In this document: piece after piece, positions 12,177 to 26,354 of the stretch
Position numbering within the stretch: the stretch's first letter is position 1
How the letters are laid out: the number at the start of each line of letters is the position of its first letter
NCBI GenBank assembly: GCA_944472155.2
Contig: OX235279.1
Span: 60,795,564-60,859,563, forward strand
Origin: Trichobilharzia szidati
Lineage: Eukaryota; Platyhelminthes; Trematoda; Strigeidida; Schistosomatidae
Length of the DNA stretch: 64,000 bases
Reading direction: 5' to 3'
Notes under the pieces: generated by a model
The model's database searches: none
Told to the model about the DNA's origin: nothing
What the model saw: the letters and a program-made list of their open reading frames with translations, nothing else
Made by a program: the position numbers and the translations under genes

Positions 12177-15160
12177 GTCATTTTATTTTGGTATCGGCCA
12201 TTACTGTTGCCACTTCCGCTGATAAAACTCGTGTTTCTAACACTGAGAAGTAACTACACAGTTACTTTATTGAGAATATTAAAAATACTGCTACAAATAT
12301 GACTAGCAGTTGATTTGTAATTTTAATCTTTATCTATGCTTCTAATCTACCGTCTATAAATTTCCAAGACAAATTTGCGGTTATACACTAGTTTTCTATT
12401 TTCATCTAGTGTACTGAGTTAGACAATGAGAAATTACTATTGTTCAAATCACCGCAGCCCTACGAGCGGTAAGACAACAATCCGTTCTAGCATTATTATC
12501 ATACTTTAAATGTCGACTGTTTCTAATTATTTGGATGAATGTAAACTATGCCAAATATGAACTGAAATAGTTCAGATGCTTTTATTTCAGTTGTTTTTGT
12601 TTTAAATATCTGCAATTATCACAGGTAAAAAATAATATTGAGTGAAATTCAGCTTTTTTTCTGCCACTATTTTGAAATGAACCGAACCTACAGTACAGCA
12701 ATGACTCTTTTTTATGTTTCTTGTTTTTCCATCAGTATTTTTTCATCCGGAGTTTACTGGGAGTATGTGTTTTGATACACTGCTTTACTTTATATCAGCT
12801 TTCGTTTGACAAGATGTAACTTCGTTCCTCTGCTTTCATTTTCCTCAGCTAGTCTTTGTTTCTATTCTCTTCTTTGCCCTGACTTGCAATCGCTTACATT
12901 ATTTTACGCGCTCTGACGAAGCTGTTGGCTATATTATTGTTCGACTATCATCCATTACTTTAGTGAGGCAGCGATGAAAATAGATTGAACAGATATCTTT
13001 TAACCGTCTATATATCAACTATGGTTTACAGCAAAGAAACACTGCCTCACTGATCAATTTTGTTTTAGAACAACTTCATGTTTTAGATGCATTTATTGTT
13101 GAGTTTGATGAGTGTTTTTTATTGTAAATATTTTAATTTCACCTGTGTTTGTATGTTGTTTTATTTGTCTTATTCTTAGAAATAATACATAATATTTCAC
13201 GTTGAATCGTTACTAAAAAGTTGGGACTCGATAGTTTTTCTTAACAACTTTTGACTACTAATATATTTTTAAGTAGGAAGTTAAGTGCTACCAAAATAAT
13301 GTTATTTCTTTTGGTATTTTGTTTACAGTAAATATGTATTACACAAAGATTATCTTGCCTGCTTATGTTGTATTTAAAACCCATCGTTTGTTGTTAAAGA
13401 CAGACTGGCTTTGAATTTATACGCTGATTGATTAAAGGAGTATGGGAGATATGAGTGTTGTTTTTCAATTAATTAATACTTATAATTCTGTCAAGCTGTA
13501 GAACAAAAATGTATAAAATCGTGGTTGTACAGTTGTTGAGAATGAAATTGCCGGAAAAACATCTTTGCTGCAGCTTTTGTTTTCTTTTTTATAACAGTTA
13601 CAAATCAGTACAGTGCTTCAGCTAATAAAACGCTGTTGATTCGCTTATTTCGTATGTTCTGTAAAGAAGAATGCATCTGACAGCGGTGTGATTTAATTGT
13701 GAGATTAGCATTCACGCTAGCTGTTTGTAGTACCACCAGAATTATGAAATATCCTGTCCACAGAATGCAGATTCTGATTTGTTTACCACTGCACTATTTT
13801 GGTGGTTACAAACAATTTCTGTCTACATATACTTTATTTAGCCCCATTGCTAATAAAATTTAAATGATAGTAAATATTACAGTATATTTTCTTGTTATTG
13901 AGAGACAGGAAACCCAGAAAGGAAAATATAAAAAATTTCTTTATTTTATGCATTGGGAAAACCTATGAGAAGAAACTTTTTAGTACTGAGTAACTTGAAA
14001 CTATAAAAAGGAATAATATGCACATTACTACAAAAATCCTTTCAATAATTGTTAAATCTCTGTATCTAAAAGTGAAAATATTGTTAAAGACTGTTGATAG
14101 GCCTTTTATTACACAACCAAGGATCAACAAAGATAGAAACAACAAAATGTAACCATTGAACATTTTTTTAGGAAGTCGGAATCATGCATAGTATGACCAT
14201 GCTAAATAGCAACCGTTGATAACTAATACGTGTAAATACTATGGAGGTGCATCATTGGTCGCTAAAAAAAAAACAAGTTTGTAAAGTAGGTCACATCACC
14301 GAATGTCAGATTTACTCTAAATACCAGAATATCAATGTACCTTGCAAAGTGTTTGTTTTTTGTACACCTCTACAGCTTTTCTAACAAGTCAAAGATTATC
14401 GTCCTGCTTCTGTTCTCACAAATGGTTGACGCATATGCCATAGATCTCAAGCTCTCTGAGTTCACCTAGTGGAAAGTATAAAAACCAACTATAAAGGTTT
14501 AAGGCTGGATTTCTGACTATGAATGGCCGACTCTTAACATTTTACCACTCTACAGGCTTAAAAATTTACATCTGCAGTTACGCAGATAGTTGGACAGGGT
14601 CTAATGAGTAATTCACTGGGTTCCATATTGACAAGTATTCTCTTATCTAGACTAGAAAATAATCACATAAATTATACTTATATTTCAACAGTTAACACAC
14701 ATTAGTAAGTTTTTGTTTTCGCTTGAAATATTACCAAAAACAAAAACTTACTATTATGTGTAAACTATTGAAATATAATTATAACTTATCTGATTTATTC
14801 CGCAATGCTCAAAATTTTCACTGACACTGATCGAAAATTATCCTTCAGACAAATTTATATCATTATTTTGCATGTGCATGTACATTAACTTTGTCAAAAT
14901 AAAATACAATTATTAAGTTATTTGTTAGACTTAAGTAATACAAAAAGTATTCAGACGAATTGGTTGTTGAAATAAGAGGGTAGTAACAAAAGTAATCAGT
15001 TGTCACAAACGATTGTTAAAGAAGAGTTACGTAATAACATGATTAGTCTGATGGAAGAGTTGTGCTCAGGATGAACTCGGAAATAAAATAAAATACGGAA
15101 TTACGTAAGAGTTTTAAGTAGTTAGGAAAACAAGCAAAAGTTAAGTCAGATCAACAGAGT
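12177..15160. other. 3' flank of the EGFR-like gene, no supported gene
   Basis: AT-rich sequence holding the probable 3' UTR. aataaa-type hexamers occur near 13625 and 13851 but none can be assigned. A minus-strand open frame at 13963-14163 encodes 66 residues with two hydrophobic stretches; I do not accept it as a gene on present evidence. Confidence 0.5.
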
Positions 15161-15162
15161 TG

Positions 15163-17056
15163 TTACCATGATAGTAGAACTGGCTGAATAATTTTCTTTT
15201 GTATGCATAGTCGTGGTTCTTCTAACTGAATGACTAGAGCTTCTGCAATGCAAAGAAGACGGAAACGTATTGTCTTTGGCAGGTTGTTCTTCACTTTGTA
15301 CATTACTTTGAAGGAGGCCTTTGTTGAGATGGGACGACCAGTGATGACAAGATGTTCGATTACTGCACTTATTATACAGCCACTACTTTCTGCGGCCACG
15401 CTGGGTAGTGTTCTTTGACCTTTTTTGACAGGATGCGCATCGAACGATCGATGTACTTCACTCCACAGCAACAGGTGAACTGATATAAAGACACAGAAGT
15501 GGTTAGGGGCGAGATCTTGTCCTTTGGGGCCCTGCAAATCAGCGGGCGACTGAAGAACACTACTCTCAGTATTGCCGCGAAGAAACTTCCTAAAGAAGTG
15601 GAAATTCTCCTCTTAAGGACATCACTGAGTAGGTCACCTTTGAAGTCGAGGTTCATATAAAGTATCTTTTTTGGGATGGATGGCGTCTCTTGCTTTTGGA
15701 TTTTCTGTTTTTGTCCATGAATCTTGGTGGATATCCGTTTTGTATGAAGATTTCTTCCAGGAAGTGTAGTTCTTCTTCCAGAGTATCAGAGCTGCAGATG
15801 CTTCAGACGCGAGTAGCAACGGATCTAATTAGGTTTCTTTTTCGACTGTTTGGTACCCAGCTGTAGAAGCTTGTCAGTTGGTCATTACACGTGGATTTCC
15901 TATGGATGGATCTTCTTAAAGTTCCGTCAGCTCTTCTCGTAAGTTCAACATCAAGAAAACGAATTTTAGATCCGTTTTCTATTTCAAGAATAAACTTTGT
16001 AGCTGAATCGCAGTTGTTGAATATTTGTAGTAATTGATTAAGATTGTGACCATCATCACAGATAATAAAGATGTCGTCTACATATCTAGCATACAACTGG
16101 ATATTATCAATAGTTGATTTGAGTGCGTCATTCTCGAGGTTTACCATAAAGCAATTTGCTAGAAATGGGCCCAGTGGAGATTCCATCTTGTTGTCTGCAA
16201 ATAACATCGCTGAATGTGAATTGTACATTAAGTGTACATCTCAGTAGTAGTTCTTTTAAAGAAGCTGTTGGTAATCCGATTTTCAGCTGGTTTTCGTCTC
16301 TATATTGACAAATGTGACAAACAGTTTCTGTGAGTGGAACGATGGTGAATAGTGACTCAATGTCAAGAGAAAGCATACTTTTGATATAAGTATGAAGCTT
16401 GGGCACTGTGGTAGAGTATAACTCCATTATAGATAAGATTTTATTTTGATAAATCACACAGTGTTGTACAGTAATATGACGTTTCAAGCAATAATCCTAT
16501 CTATAATGGAATAAAGAATATTTTTGTTTGTTACGTTGATTTCTTGTATATAATCGACGAACTGAAAGGTGTCATGAAGAGAATAGTGGCACATCTGTTT
16601 TCGTACAGGTTCTACAATATCAGCTAAACACTTCTCTATTGAATGGTACGGGTGATCTGACATATCTAAAATTAGACGCAGTGGAAGGCCAGCTTTATGT
16701 ATCTTTAGTAAACCGCATAGTCTTGGTATTATTGATTCTGTCGGTCGAATTTGATCATAAACTCCATGACTGATTAACTGTTCGGTTTTCATTCTTTTGA
16801 GGAGCTGTTTTTCGATCTGTTCTGTTTTAATTCTTTTATTGGGTGGTTGTGAGAATTTAGTTTCATCTGACAGTATGTTATTCATTTTCTCTATGTAGCC
16901 TTTTCTGTCCATAAGGACCACGCCAGTTCCTTTATCTGGGCGGGTTATTAGAAGTTGTGTTCGTTGTTGTATTTCAGTTGATTTAATTCTTCTCTGTGTT
17001 GTTTTGTTAAGTGGTTGTAGACCTTTGGTTTTGTATCCATATATTGATGACAACAA
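15163..17056 (-). mobile_element. Penelope-like element, nearly complete but frame-broken
   Basis: Reading on the minus strand from 17056 down, the pieces follow PLE order: LLITRPDKGTGVVLMDRKGY and PRLCGLLKIHKAGLPLRLIL (RT N-terminal part, 16484-17056), LSLDIESLFTIVPL (motif A, 16128-16487), MESPLGPFLANCFMVNLE and YARYVDDIFIICDDG (motifs B and C, 15803-16228), then SLYQFTCCCGVKYIDRS (GIY-YIG, 15372-15656). The catalytic YVDD is intact, while several frameshifts split the frame, so it is an inactive copy. The untranslated ends probably extend on both sides (about 14.95-17.7 kb). Confidence 0.85.
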
Positions 17057-17059
17057 TCG

Positions 17060-18530
17060 ATTATTGTTGATTTGAATCGCTGTGGTTTATATGAAAAATC
17101 CTTCCCAGGACAAGAGAAATATTTGTGAGAGAGATATTTTTCAGATGAGAACCAAATGTTGTGAAAAAGTGACTAAACACTTTATATGGCGTGCTAAAAC
17201 GGTCATTTAGATAACTCTATATAGAAGTATGTGGCTAAAAAAGGATGACAGAAATTTATTTTACTTCCAAACATGAAGAGGATTCACAAGGGAGTATTAT
17301 GTAGAGGTGAAGTAATCGGAAAATTACTTATTCATGAGTTAACAGAATCATTCACAGAGTTTGCACTTTTGATATGAAGACTGGAAATCAAATTACCACG
17401 GCTAACAACTTCTTAAAGTGTTTATTGTTTACACTGCTTCTATGCAACGAAGAATTACACCATTCATCATCGGAAACACGTATTAGGTTGCCTACAGACA
17501 TTCCATATTGAACAAGATATTTTTAATAACCACAAACTGATGCAGCATTAACAACTGGATGACGCTTCGAGCATAATATAATGTTCATAATCATATCGGA
17601 ATTGATGTAGAATTACATTCTACCACAGTGTCCAGGTTCTACACTTGCATTAATGCCCATAGATACGTAAATCGAGAATGGTTAACACCGCTCAAAAATT
17701 GAACAACTGTTTAACACCATGTGTAGCGCATTAAATGACTGATCATAGACTTCAAGAGTAATCCATACAACAGAAGCTACACTAACCAAAATCACGAAGA
17801 CAAAACTGCGTGTACAAAAGAAACAAGTGAATTCACCACTACCAATGAGGTTTCTCTAGCAATTTATAAACTATTAGCCGTCCGATCATCTCACACTTTT
17901 CAACAGTCAATTCTCATCCGACTTTTATATATCCTCCCATATCATCCTTTCTTCACAAACAAACCTATCTCATGCATCCATTCCATCATTGTGTCAATTA
18001 CATTTCCAGACACCAACTTCGCTAGTCCATACGCACGCACACACACACACACACAAATTATATTTCTTCTTCCCACTATTTGTGTTCACATTTATCCACA
18101 TGAACTTCATTATCACATTGAGTAGAAATCTAAATTAAACACTACTTATCACACGAATCCACTGTTATACAATTCATTGTCATTTGAGATCATCTACCTC
18201 AACACAGACTACTCGGTTTTGAATTCACACACGCCTTCAAATGGAAGCAAATGTTTTATCGAGGAGGCTGTATAACTGTTCTGACACATCCTCACATGGA
18301 AGCTTCTGTTCGATGTTACTTATAAAAGTCCTACTGTTATTAACACACACACATGCGTCACATAGCCCAGCTGGTAGATCGCTGGACTAGTAATCCTGAC
18401 GTCACCGGCTCAAACCCTCGCGTTACACGGGTTTCCTTTTCACCTTCAACCATCATCCCCTGTAGACATCTATTCCCTAACTAACTAATGTGAAATGTAT
18501 GGCTTAAGAAGCTGGACAGTACTCAACAGT
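17060..18530. other. Intergenic repeat-derived sequence
   Basis: No gene seen. 17500-17640 shares short blocks with other PLE ends in the window (ggatgacg.ttcgag, then ttcataatcatatc; and taccacagtg.cca.gtt, also near 40848). A CA run lies at 18034-18054. A tRNA-like head (tagcccagctggtagatcgc and ggctcaaaccc) sits at 18365-18425 without a usable tRNA fold. Confidence 0.5.
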
Positions 18531-18777
18531 TTGATTGGACACTGGTTAGTAACTAGAATCATGTGTATGGTCCTTTGTTGAGTGCAGACTGAATTCTATC
18601 AGTAAAGTTTGCAATGTGGCCACCACGCCACTAGGTGGCTCGCCATCACAATGCACTTTGAACTGTTGTTATTAGATGGTGGCCGTGTCGCAAACTTGAC
18701 CGACAGAATTCAGTTTGTACTAGACAAAGGACTGAACGCATGATACTGGTTACTATCTAGTGTCCAATACAGCCCTA
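18531..18777. repeat. Foldback repeat (~95-bp arms)
   Basis: Arms at about 18531-18625 and 18681-18777 are inverted copies (gaattct.tc.gt.aagtttgc and ggtggcc are shared), separated by about 55 bp that includes ccacgccactaggtggctcg. The arms differ at roughly one base in six. Non-coding; probably a non-autonomous foldback element. Confidence 0.6.
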
Positions 18778-18796
18778 CAGGAGGTCAATCACGAGC

Positions 18797-18960
18797 CCGA
18801 ATAGCTCAGTGGCAATGTCTCTACCTGCAACACTGGGTGACACGGGTTCGAATGTCAGTGGGAGACGTGAGTTCCTTCGAGATTGAAGATATGCCTTGTT
18901 GACTGGTGAGTGCTAACAACCACGGTACCTACGTCTAGCCAGGAATTTCTGCCGACCACC
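18797..18960 (+). mobile_element. tRNA-headed SINE-like repeat
   Basis: Starts cgaatagctcagtggc (A-box-like) and has gggttcgaatgtc (B box) about 40 bases on, then a non-tRNA tail. The spacing fits an internal Pol III promoter, but the acceptor and anticodon stems do not form a clean cloverleaf, so a SINE head is the better call. Confidence 0.45.
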
Positions 18961-20479
18961 TTCAACCACCTAGTAAAACCAATACCCAACACTATAATTT
19001 ATCATATGAATAATCAAACAAGTGCAAGTGTTCTTGTTTTGTAGGCAGTGTTGAGGAATAGGTATTGTGGACAGTCTCTTTCTAATTATCTGACGTGATA
19101 AAGTTTCTATGAGAAAATTAATTTGTAAAATAACGCATACTTCACATCTCAACACTCGCTACGTAAACCGACCTAACAAACAAATTCGGATGGCTTGATG
19201 TAGTATTTAAAGTTATTATTCTTAATCGATTTTATGATAAGATTAAAGTTCATCTTATTGGTACAAAAATATACATATAGAATCGATGACACAGTAAAGT
19301 ACTAAGCAAATATTTTGAAAACTGCTTCATTTTATCAAATATTTGCATTTTGCGTAAATGGCAATTCAAGAAGTCGAAGGATAAATGCATACACTCGGAT
19401 ACAACATATAGGACGAATGGTATCAAGTATTCCAAACTACATATTGATGCACACATCAATTTAGCTTTGGAAATAGTCATAAAGGAGCTCATTAATTCAC
19501 CTAAGATGTTAATCGAGCACTTAGTTATGTCTGACTTCTACTATTTTTGTCTCAAAAGAAAAACCATATAAACATAAAATATAGTTATGGATACAGTATC
19601 TGTGTACTTAGTTGATATATTTGTACACACTCACTAACATATGGCTTTACGAACACTGCGTACTTCACCATGACATCCATAATGGACAGCAAATCTAACC
19701 TGGTATACACCTTCTAAAACTTCTTAAATACCTACTTATAAAAATTCCCGAGTGTTTTTAATGATTAGTCCCGAAGAACGAATTCAAATAAATATTCTGC
19801 GAAAGTATTTCATACTTCCACAGAGTAACATACGCGTCCTTCACACATACACTGATTATGAAACCGTGGCCCGTATGTTATCGTATAATACAACTATATT
19901 GTTGCAGACTAGAAGGCTATACTTAACTATCACCACATTACAACTTCAGGGTGATTTCGAGAATACCACTGAATGAGGTAATATGATTTCCTGTTTCGAC
20001 CACTGAATGCAAAAGTTGAAAGGAATAATTAAGCTGAATGAGAAAAGATAAAAATTATGCGAAGAGTTTTTGTGTGTTATTTCTACCAAATCTGTTAAGC
20101 AAATAGGCCTTAACGTGTTTCCGGTATTCTTTAGATTAGAATAACATTTAATGTTCACCAAAATGGAGTCGATTAATGACTACTAAAGGTCAGTCAGTAA
20201 AAATCAGAAAAGTACAGCTGGACTTCGAAACCAAGAGTCTCCTGGTACTTCATACATTTGTTCGCCTTAATTAATTTGAATAAAGCAAGAACAACAGTTT
20301 TTGAAGAATAAAAAAGTTCCAACATTTGTTTCGTTGGCTTCTCATCATCTGCTTACAGTCTTAAGATATTATTCAGTATGTCTACAGAAATAATTTTAAC
20401 ATACTTGCAGAGTTTAAACAAAAAATCAATATATGCATACAATTATAATAATAATAACCACTTTATCCCAAATTATAAT

Positions 20480-22155
20480 GACTATACAGAAGTGGAGCAA
20501 AGGAAACACTGGGCTGAACACTTCAAAAGACTCCTAAATCGATCACCACCTACAACGCGCCCAGCAATACCAACAACGGAGATAGAGCTACCAGTGAACA
20601 CCAACCCCCCGACGAAATCAGAAGTCCTGAAGGCAATCAAGATGCTAAAAGCTAGAAAAGCAGCAGGACCAGATGGAATCCCAGCAGAAGCATTGAAAAC
20701 GGACCCAGAGACTACAGCGGACTTGATGACACCACTACTGGAGAAGGTGTGGAAAGAAGCCAAAGTACCCGAGGATTGGAAGAAAGGCTACTTATTCAAA
20801 CTACCAAAGAAAGGAGACTTAAGTCAATGCAAGAACTGGCGTGGAATTATGCTCCTGTCGATCTCAAGCAAAATACTAAGCCGCATCATCTTGGAGAGAA
20901 TCAAACATGCCCTGGATGAAAAACTTAGACCGGAACAGGCTGGATTCAGGAGAAACAAGTCATGTATTGATCAGATCGCCACATTAAGGATCATCATTGA
21001 ACAAAGCTTGGAATAGTAGTCACCTCTCTATCTCAACTTTATCAACTTTAAAAAGGCCTTTGACAGCGTCGATCGAGAGGTGATTTGAAAACTACTTCGC
21101 TACAACGGGGTGCCACCGACAATTACACATCTCATCCAACAGCTATACGACAATGCTGCATGCCAAGTAATCCACAATGGGAAACTTACGGAACCCTTCG
21201 AAGTGAGGACAGGAGTAAGACAAGGCTGCATACTACTGCCAATGATTTTCTTGATTGCAGTAGACTGGATAATGCGACAAACGGTGGGCAATGAGGAAAC
21301 AGGCATAAAATGGACACACACAAAAAACTTGGAGCATCTGGACTTCGCCGATGATATATGTCTGATTTCCCACAAACTGGAAGATATGCGAGCGAAAAGC
21401 AACAAGTTGCCAGAAGAAGCATCAAAGATAGGACTTCCGTCAGGTGAACATAGAGAAAACAGAAGTGATGAAGATTCCTGGGCAACATCACCAACAGCAA
21501 CAACAACAACAGACAACGATCAGCATAAATGGAAGGAACCTGAAAGAAACAACCTCCTTTACCACCTACCTGGGAAGCATCGTTTCAACTACAGGCGGTA
21601 CTGACGAGGATACCAAAGCAAGTATGTGTGGAGGTCAACAGCACTCAGCATCAAAAATAAGATCCGGATTTTCAACTCCAATGTGAAGTCAGTACTACTC
21701 ACTGTGCGGATCAGAGACTTGCACTGCGCGTCGTAAAGAGCATCTCAAAGAAACTACAACCCTTCATTAACAGTTGCCTTCGCTCAATACTCAAGATCAG
21801 ATGGCCGGCCAGAAAAGATCAGCAACAGAGAGGGATCTCTGGGAGCGAACCAACACAGCAGGAACCGATTGTGAAACAAATAGGCAGGAAGAAATGGAGA
21901 TGGATTGGCTAGCCATACTCTGAGGAAACCATCAAGTGACATCACTAGACAAGCCATCGCTCGAGTGGAACCCGAAAGGGAAGCGGCGAGTTGGTCGTCA
22001 GTGCAAGGGTGACTTGGAGGAGGTCATGTGAAGAGGAGATGAAAACGTGTGAGCAGACTTGGACCAGATGAAGACTCTAGCAGAGAACAGAACGCAATGG
22101 AGACGCACGGCTGAAGCCCTATGTTCCTCTAGAAATTAAAGGAAACAATAATAAT
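20480..22155 (+). mobile_element. RTE-like non-LTR retrotransposon, 5' truncated
   Basis: The reverse transcriptase is readable from 20480 (EQRKHWAEHFKRLLNR). It continues through KAAGPDGIPAEALKT and DWKKGYLFKLPKKGDLSQCK to EQAGFRRNKSCIDQI, with a stop at 21014-21016. Then come FKKAFDSVDREV, GVRQGCIL and LEHLDFADDICLISH in shifting frames. FADD in place of YADD is common in RTE reverse transcriptases. The endonuclease is absent, and the 3' end is an AATAAT-type tail near 22140-22155, as RTE elements have. This is the schistosome SR2-like type (inferred). Confidence 0.85.
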
Positions 22156-22636
22156 AATACAGAATGAAATCTTTCGGTGTTACGCAATCAGATGAAAGAG
22201 AGGATGAAAACATCCTGGTAAGCTGTCAAGAACAAATAGACAGTAGTAAAATCAACGCTTAAATGCTAAATCTGCTTTAACAAAGAAAATTGGCACGATT
22301 GATATTGGTTTTCATCTTATGTGTCTCTTTTGTGTTATCCATTGAGAAGAAACAAAGTGTAGAATCTTATTTTCAACAAATAAGTGGTAAAAAAGTGACA
22401 AATACTTCGAAACAAAAATATTTCACATACATTTGTTGACATAACCACAAACATCCTTTTTGTTACTAATCTCTTGGTCAATAATTCTGCTTAGCATAAC
22501 CTGCTTACACAAAGATACTGGACTCAAATCAAGCAATGGAGTACGTGTGTGTATATGTGAGGGGGAGAGAAAAATGGAAATCTACACAAGATTATGATAA
22601 AGACAGTCATATGACAAAGTACTTTGTGCACAGACG

Positions 22637-22639
<3 letters not shown>

Positions 22640-22682
<43 letters not shown>
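22640..22682. repeat. (TA)n microsatellite
   Basis: An uninterrupted TA run of about 43 bases. Confidence 0.95.
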
Positions 22683-22684
<2 letters not shown>

Positions 22685-23044
22685 ACAAACCATCTGTTAG
22701 ATCAATAATTTAGTGAAAGAGCCTATCGATTTAAGTCAAATAACAGGCATTTCATTTGTGTATAACTGTATACGACAAATCTGTTCTTTGTGTTTAATTT
22801 CTGAGATGTTTTGAACATACAATTATCAATATTGATCTCCTTTATTCTACCTCAGGTCTCAAAGTTTAATAAATTTTGCTTACATTATTTACTTAGTGAA
22901 TCTGGCGTAAAATGAAAGGGGTTGGCTAGTCGATTAGACATTAGATACAATTTTTTTAACAACTAGTTTCAATACCAACGATTAGATACGTAATGAATCC
23001 TGCACTTTCTGAAAAATAAACCACTGATTTCTCCACCAGTTTCA

Positions 23045-24093
23045 ACCAAGAGCTACGAGTTGGTAATGAGGCACTTGACAGAGTTGACAGCGAAGTAATT
23101 TGTGAATTACTTCTGCACCATGCAGTACCCCAAACCTTTATCAACCTCATTCAACAGTTATATGACAACACCACGTATCGGGTGGTATACAGCGGAAAAC
23201 TCAGTGAAACCTTTGAAGTGAAGACAGGGCTGACCACCATCAAAAGTGATACTCCTAAATGTGATGAACTGGATCATGCAGCAAAAGACGGAGAGCAAGA
23301 AAGCAGGAATGCATTGCACCGATAAGAAGACTCCGGGAGATCTGGACTTAGCGGAATATTCTTATCCAATATCAAATAAATCCGAAGGCTTACAGGCGAA
23401 ATTCAACAAGTTGGCAGAAGAAGCAGCGAAGACAGGAATTCAGGTGAACTCAGATAGGACCGAGGTGATGAAGATAACCAATCAACAACAACAACAAGCA
23501 CCAGCCACTATCAACGGAATAGATTTGAAAGATGTCAATTCCTTCACTAATCTCTATGCAGCGTTGTTCCAACTACAGGCGGAACAGATAAGGATGTCAA
23601 CACCAAAGTGGAAAAGGCAAGATAGGCCTTCGTCACTCTGAAATCACTTGGGAGATCAGCAATTAGCATAAAGAACGGAGTCCAGGTTTTCAACACCAAT
23701 GTTAAGTTAGTCAGTGCTTCTATATGGGCCAAAAACCTGCACTGAACGTCACCAAAACCACTTCCAACAGGTTGCAGACCTTTATCAATAGCTGTCTGCT
23801 CTATATTGAAGATTAGATGGCCGGGAACGAACCAACCAAGAACCTACTCCTCCACAAATATGTAGAAAAAAGTGGAGTTGGGTTGGATATACGCTGAGGA
23901 GACAGTCGGATGACATATCACATCAGGCTCTCGAGCAGAACCCAAATAGGAGACAGCAAGTGAAGTGTCCTGGGGTGACATGGAGATCGTTCACGAAGAT
24001 GAGGGACTATAAAAAATCGTGGGAACAGCCAGAGACGACCGCTGTTGAAGACCTATGTTCTACTCGGAACCCGAGAGAAAAATAATAATAATA
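23045..24093 (+). mobile_element. RTE-like retrotransposon 3' fragment
   Basis: Encodes the last part of an RTE RT: NVMNWIMQQKTESKKAG, then LDLAEYSYPISN (the FADD site has decayed to LAEY), AEEAAKTGIQVNSDRTEVM and ITNQQQQQAPATINGI. It ends in aataataataatac at about 24093. It is nearly identical in sequence to the minus-strand copy at 62.5-63.6 kb, so both belong to one recently active subfamily, distinct from the copy at 20.5 kb. Confidence 0.8.
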
Positions 24094-26354
24094 CAGGTTG
24101 GTACTGAGTATACTGAACCAAATTTAGTGATAATTTTGTTAAACCTGAAAATATTTTCCAATATCAGACTGCGTTTCAGAATAACTACCAGAAAGTCGTA
24201 CTTCTACGGAAAAACCCTCCTTAAACGACTACAATATGCAACACTTAAAACGGTCACCGGCTGTATCATTACTAGACAGCCACAACTTAAGTTAGACAAC
24301 GTTTACATTAATGATTATTTTATCTTCCAAGCACTTAACTGTGATACAGCAAACCCAAGTTCCAACTGAACAGTCTACGCAGAACACTGTTTGGAATTCA
24401 AAATAGTCGACGGCTCAGACAGGCTTTTTCCATAATCTTTAGATATCAATAAAACCACTCCGTCAACATAAAGTCCTTACAAGGTTGCACTAAAAATCTA
24501 ACAAACCTGACTTTATAAATACATGTAATGACATTTCAGTTATCAAATGAATAAATTTCTGTTGACTCGTCTACTACTTGCTGAACTCTCTTCAGTGTTA
24601 TTCACCCAGTGCATCACTACAGTATTGAAAACTGAACAAAATTTCCAACTTAGAACTGAGCGAAAGTTCACCTTCTCACACTTCATGCAAGGACACATAA
24701 AGGTAGGAAATAAGAGAAAACAAATGTAATGAACTGCGACACAATGAATTTACGGAAGAAATAATAATTACATGACGAATAATAAGGATTTAATGGAACT
24801 GTGAGGTCAAAAAGAGTGAAAACATTTGCGCCATTGCGAACAATTTCGAAACATGTCACCGACAGTCACGAACCGCTAACTTTTAACGTCTCAAGAAATC
24901 CGTCAGACATGGCTTAAAATAACAGTCAAAAGTTTCATAAATTGATGTCATGTTTCGGTTTGATCACCTCGAATTCTTTTCCAACCAAATCCTACGTCAC
25001 CTAATACTGCTCGATGAAGGCGATGACTTGGAATGCATAATGCATATTACAGACAACCCAATCGATGGAGCCTCACAACTGAAACATAAAATACATTGGT
25101 AGCCCACTATGAACGACTTACAATATGATGGTAAGTGCTTTTAGTCTAACTGCTGTCCAGGAGACTTTTCTGGTATGGCAAGACTTGCATGAACATCTGT
25201 TCCAGTCATCATGTCTTTAGATCATCGCTGCTTACAAGCCTAATTATCGCGTCAAAGTAGTAGCTGTCAAGTGGGAATAACAGCATTAGCTAAATACTGC
25301 CTAAATAAGTACATCCATGGGTGGATTTCGATAAAGAGAAACTTCACATATGTATAAATAAATAGAAGAGCTAACACAAATATGGAAAATACGTGCTTTG
25401 GCGATCTATAACAGTTAAAAAAGTGAGGAGAATTCTTCACAGCACTCCAAAGAGTCCCATTAATTAATATTAGTAAAGCATACAGCTCATATCGAGTTAT
25501 TTGAATAATAGGTACTGTCACACAGCTAAACAAGAATGTGATAACAATTTTCCAATTCCCAGTCACTTATGTCACAAACTCACCCACAAGTTGCTCAAAT
25601 GACCAGGGTAGTTGAGAACATAGAAGCTAGCTTTTTGACTTTGCTTCATAAAACTTGACAGACGACTAGAAAATACCGCTGAGCTACTCTACTGTCAGTA
25701 GGCAGTTGGATTTCTTCAAGGCATGAAAAATCCCCGTGTGATGTGATTAAGAACACTGGACTGGTGTGGTATAATTCAAGTTCAATATGCTCATTTCGCA
25801 AACTTTTAATTCACTAGTCAGTAAAAAAATATTAACACTAAGATACTCAATTTCGCTGAAAAATTCTTTACAGAAATACATGCTAGTAGCGTTTTATCAA
25901 GTGACTAATCAGCGAAATGTTAACAAATAAGTATGCAAAAAGATTGTTTTTTTAAATGTCAGTAAAAGCAACAAAATCATTTGAATAACTCATATTATCA
26001 ACTGTAGATCTACCGGTAGTTCCTATTAAATTATCCTATATGTACAAAATTTGTAACATGGAATGGAAATGAATGAGCAGCAAAATAATAAAACTCAAGA
26101 TAAGTGAATATAAAAACAGTCCAAACAGTGAATTATAAATAAGATTCTAAAAATATACAAAATAGAGAAATATGAGGAGCAGCAACAATGATAAATAAAT
26201 AAAATGAGAACAAATATATCTCAATGTGCACTGATATGTATTGGTAAAGGGCACTAAGTTGTTTTTCAAATCACATTCAAGTCAGTTATTATATAGAATA
26301 TAAGTCATAATTATAAGTAAAGGTGACAATGCATGTGCAGTAATAGGAAAGGAG
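24094..26354. other. Intergenic, no supported gene
   Basis: AT-rich sequence between the RTE fragment and the stop of the ASCIZ-like gene. It must hold that gene's 3' UTR on the minus strand. Open frames at 24055-24369, 24547-24729 and 25267-25566 have no domain or codon signal I recognise. Confidence 0.5.

Noticed and set aside
18365..18425. tRNA gene
   Set aside because: A- and B-box-like blocks are present, but no acceptor stem pairs and the repeat context fits a SINE head.
21100..21516. Minus-strand frames of 138 and 107 residues
   Set aside because: Antisense shadows of the RTE reverse transcriptase.
22640..22682. Possible regulatory TA element
   Set aside because: Simple microsatellite.
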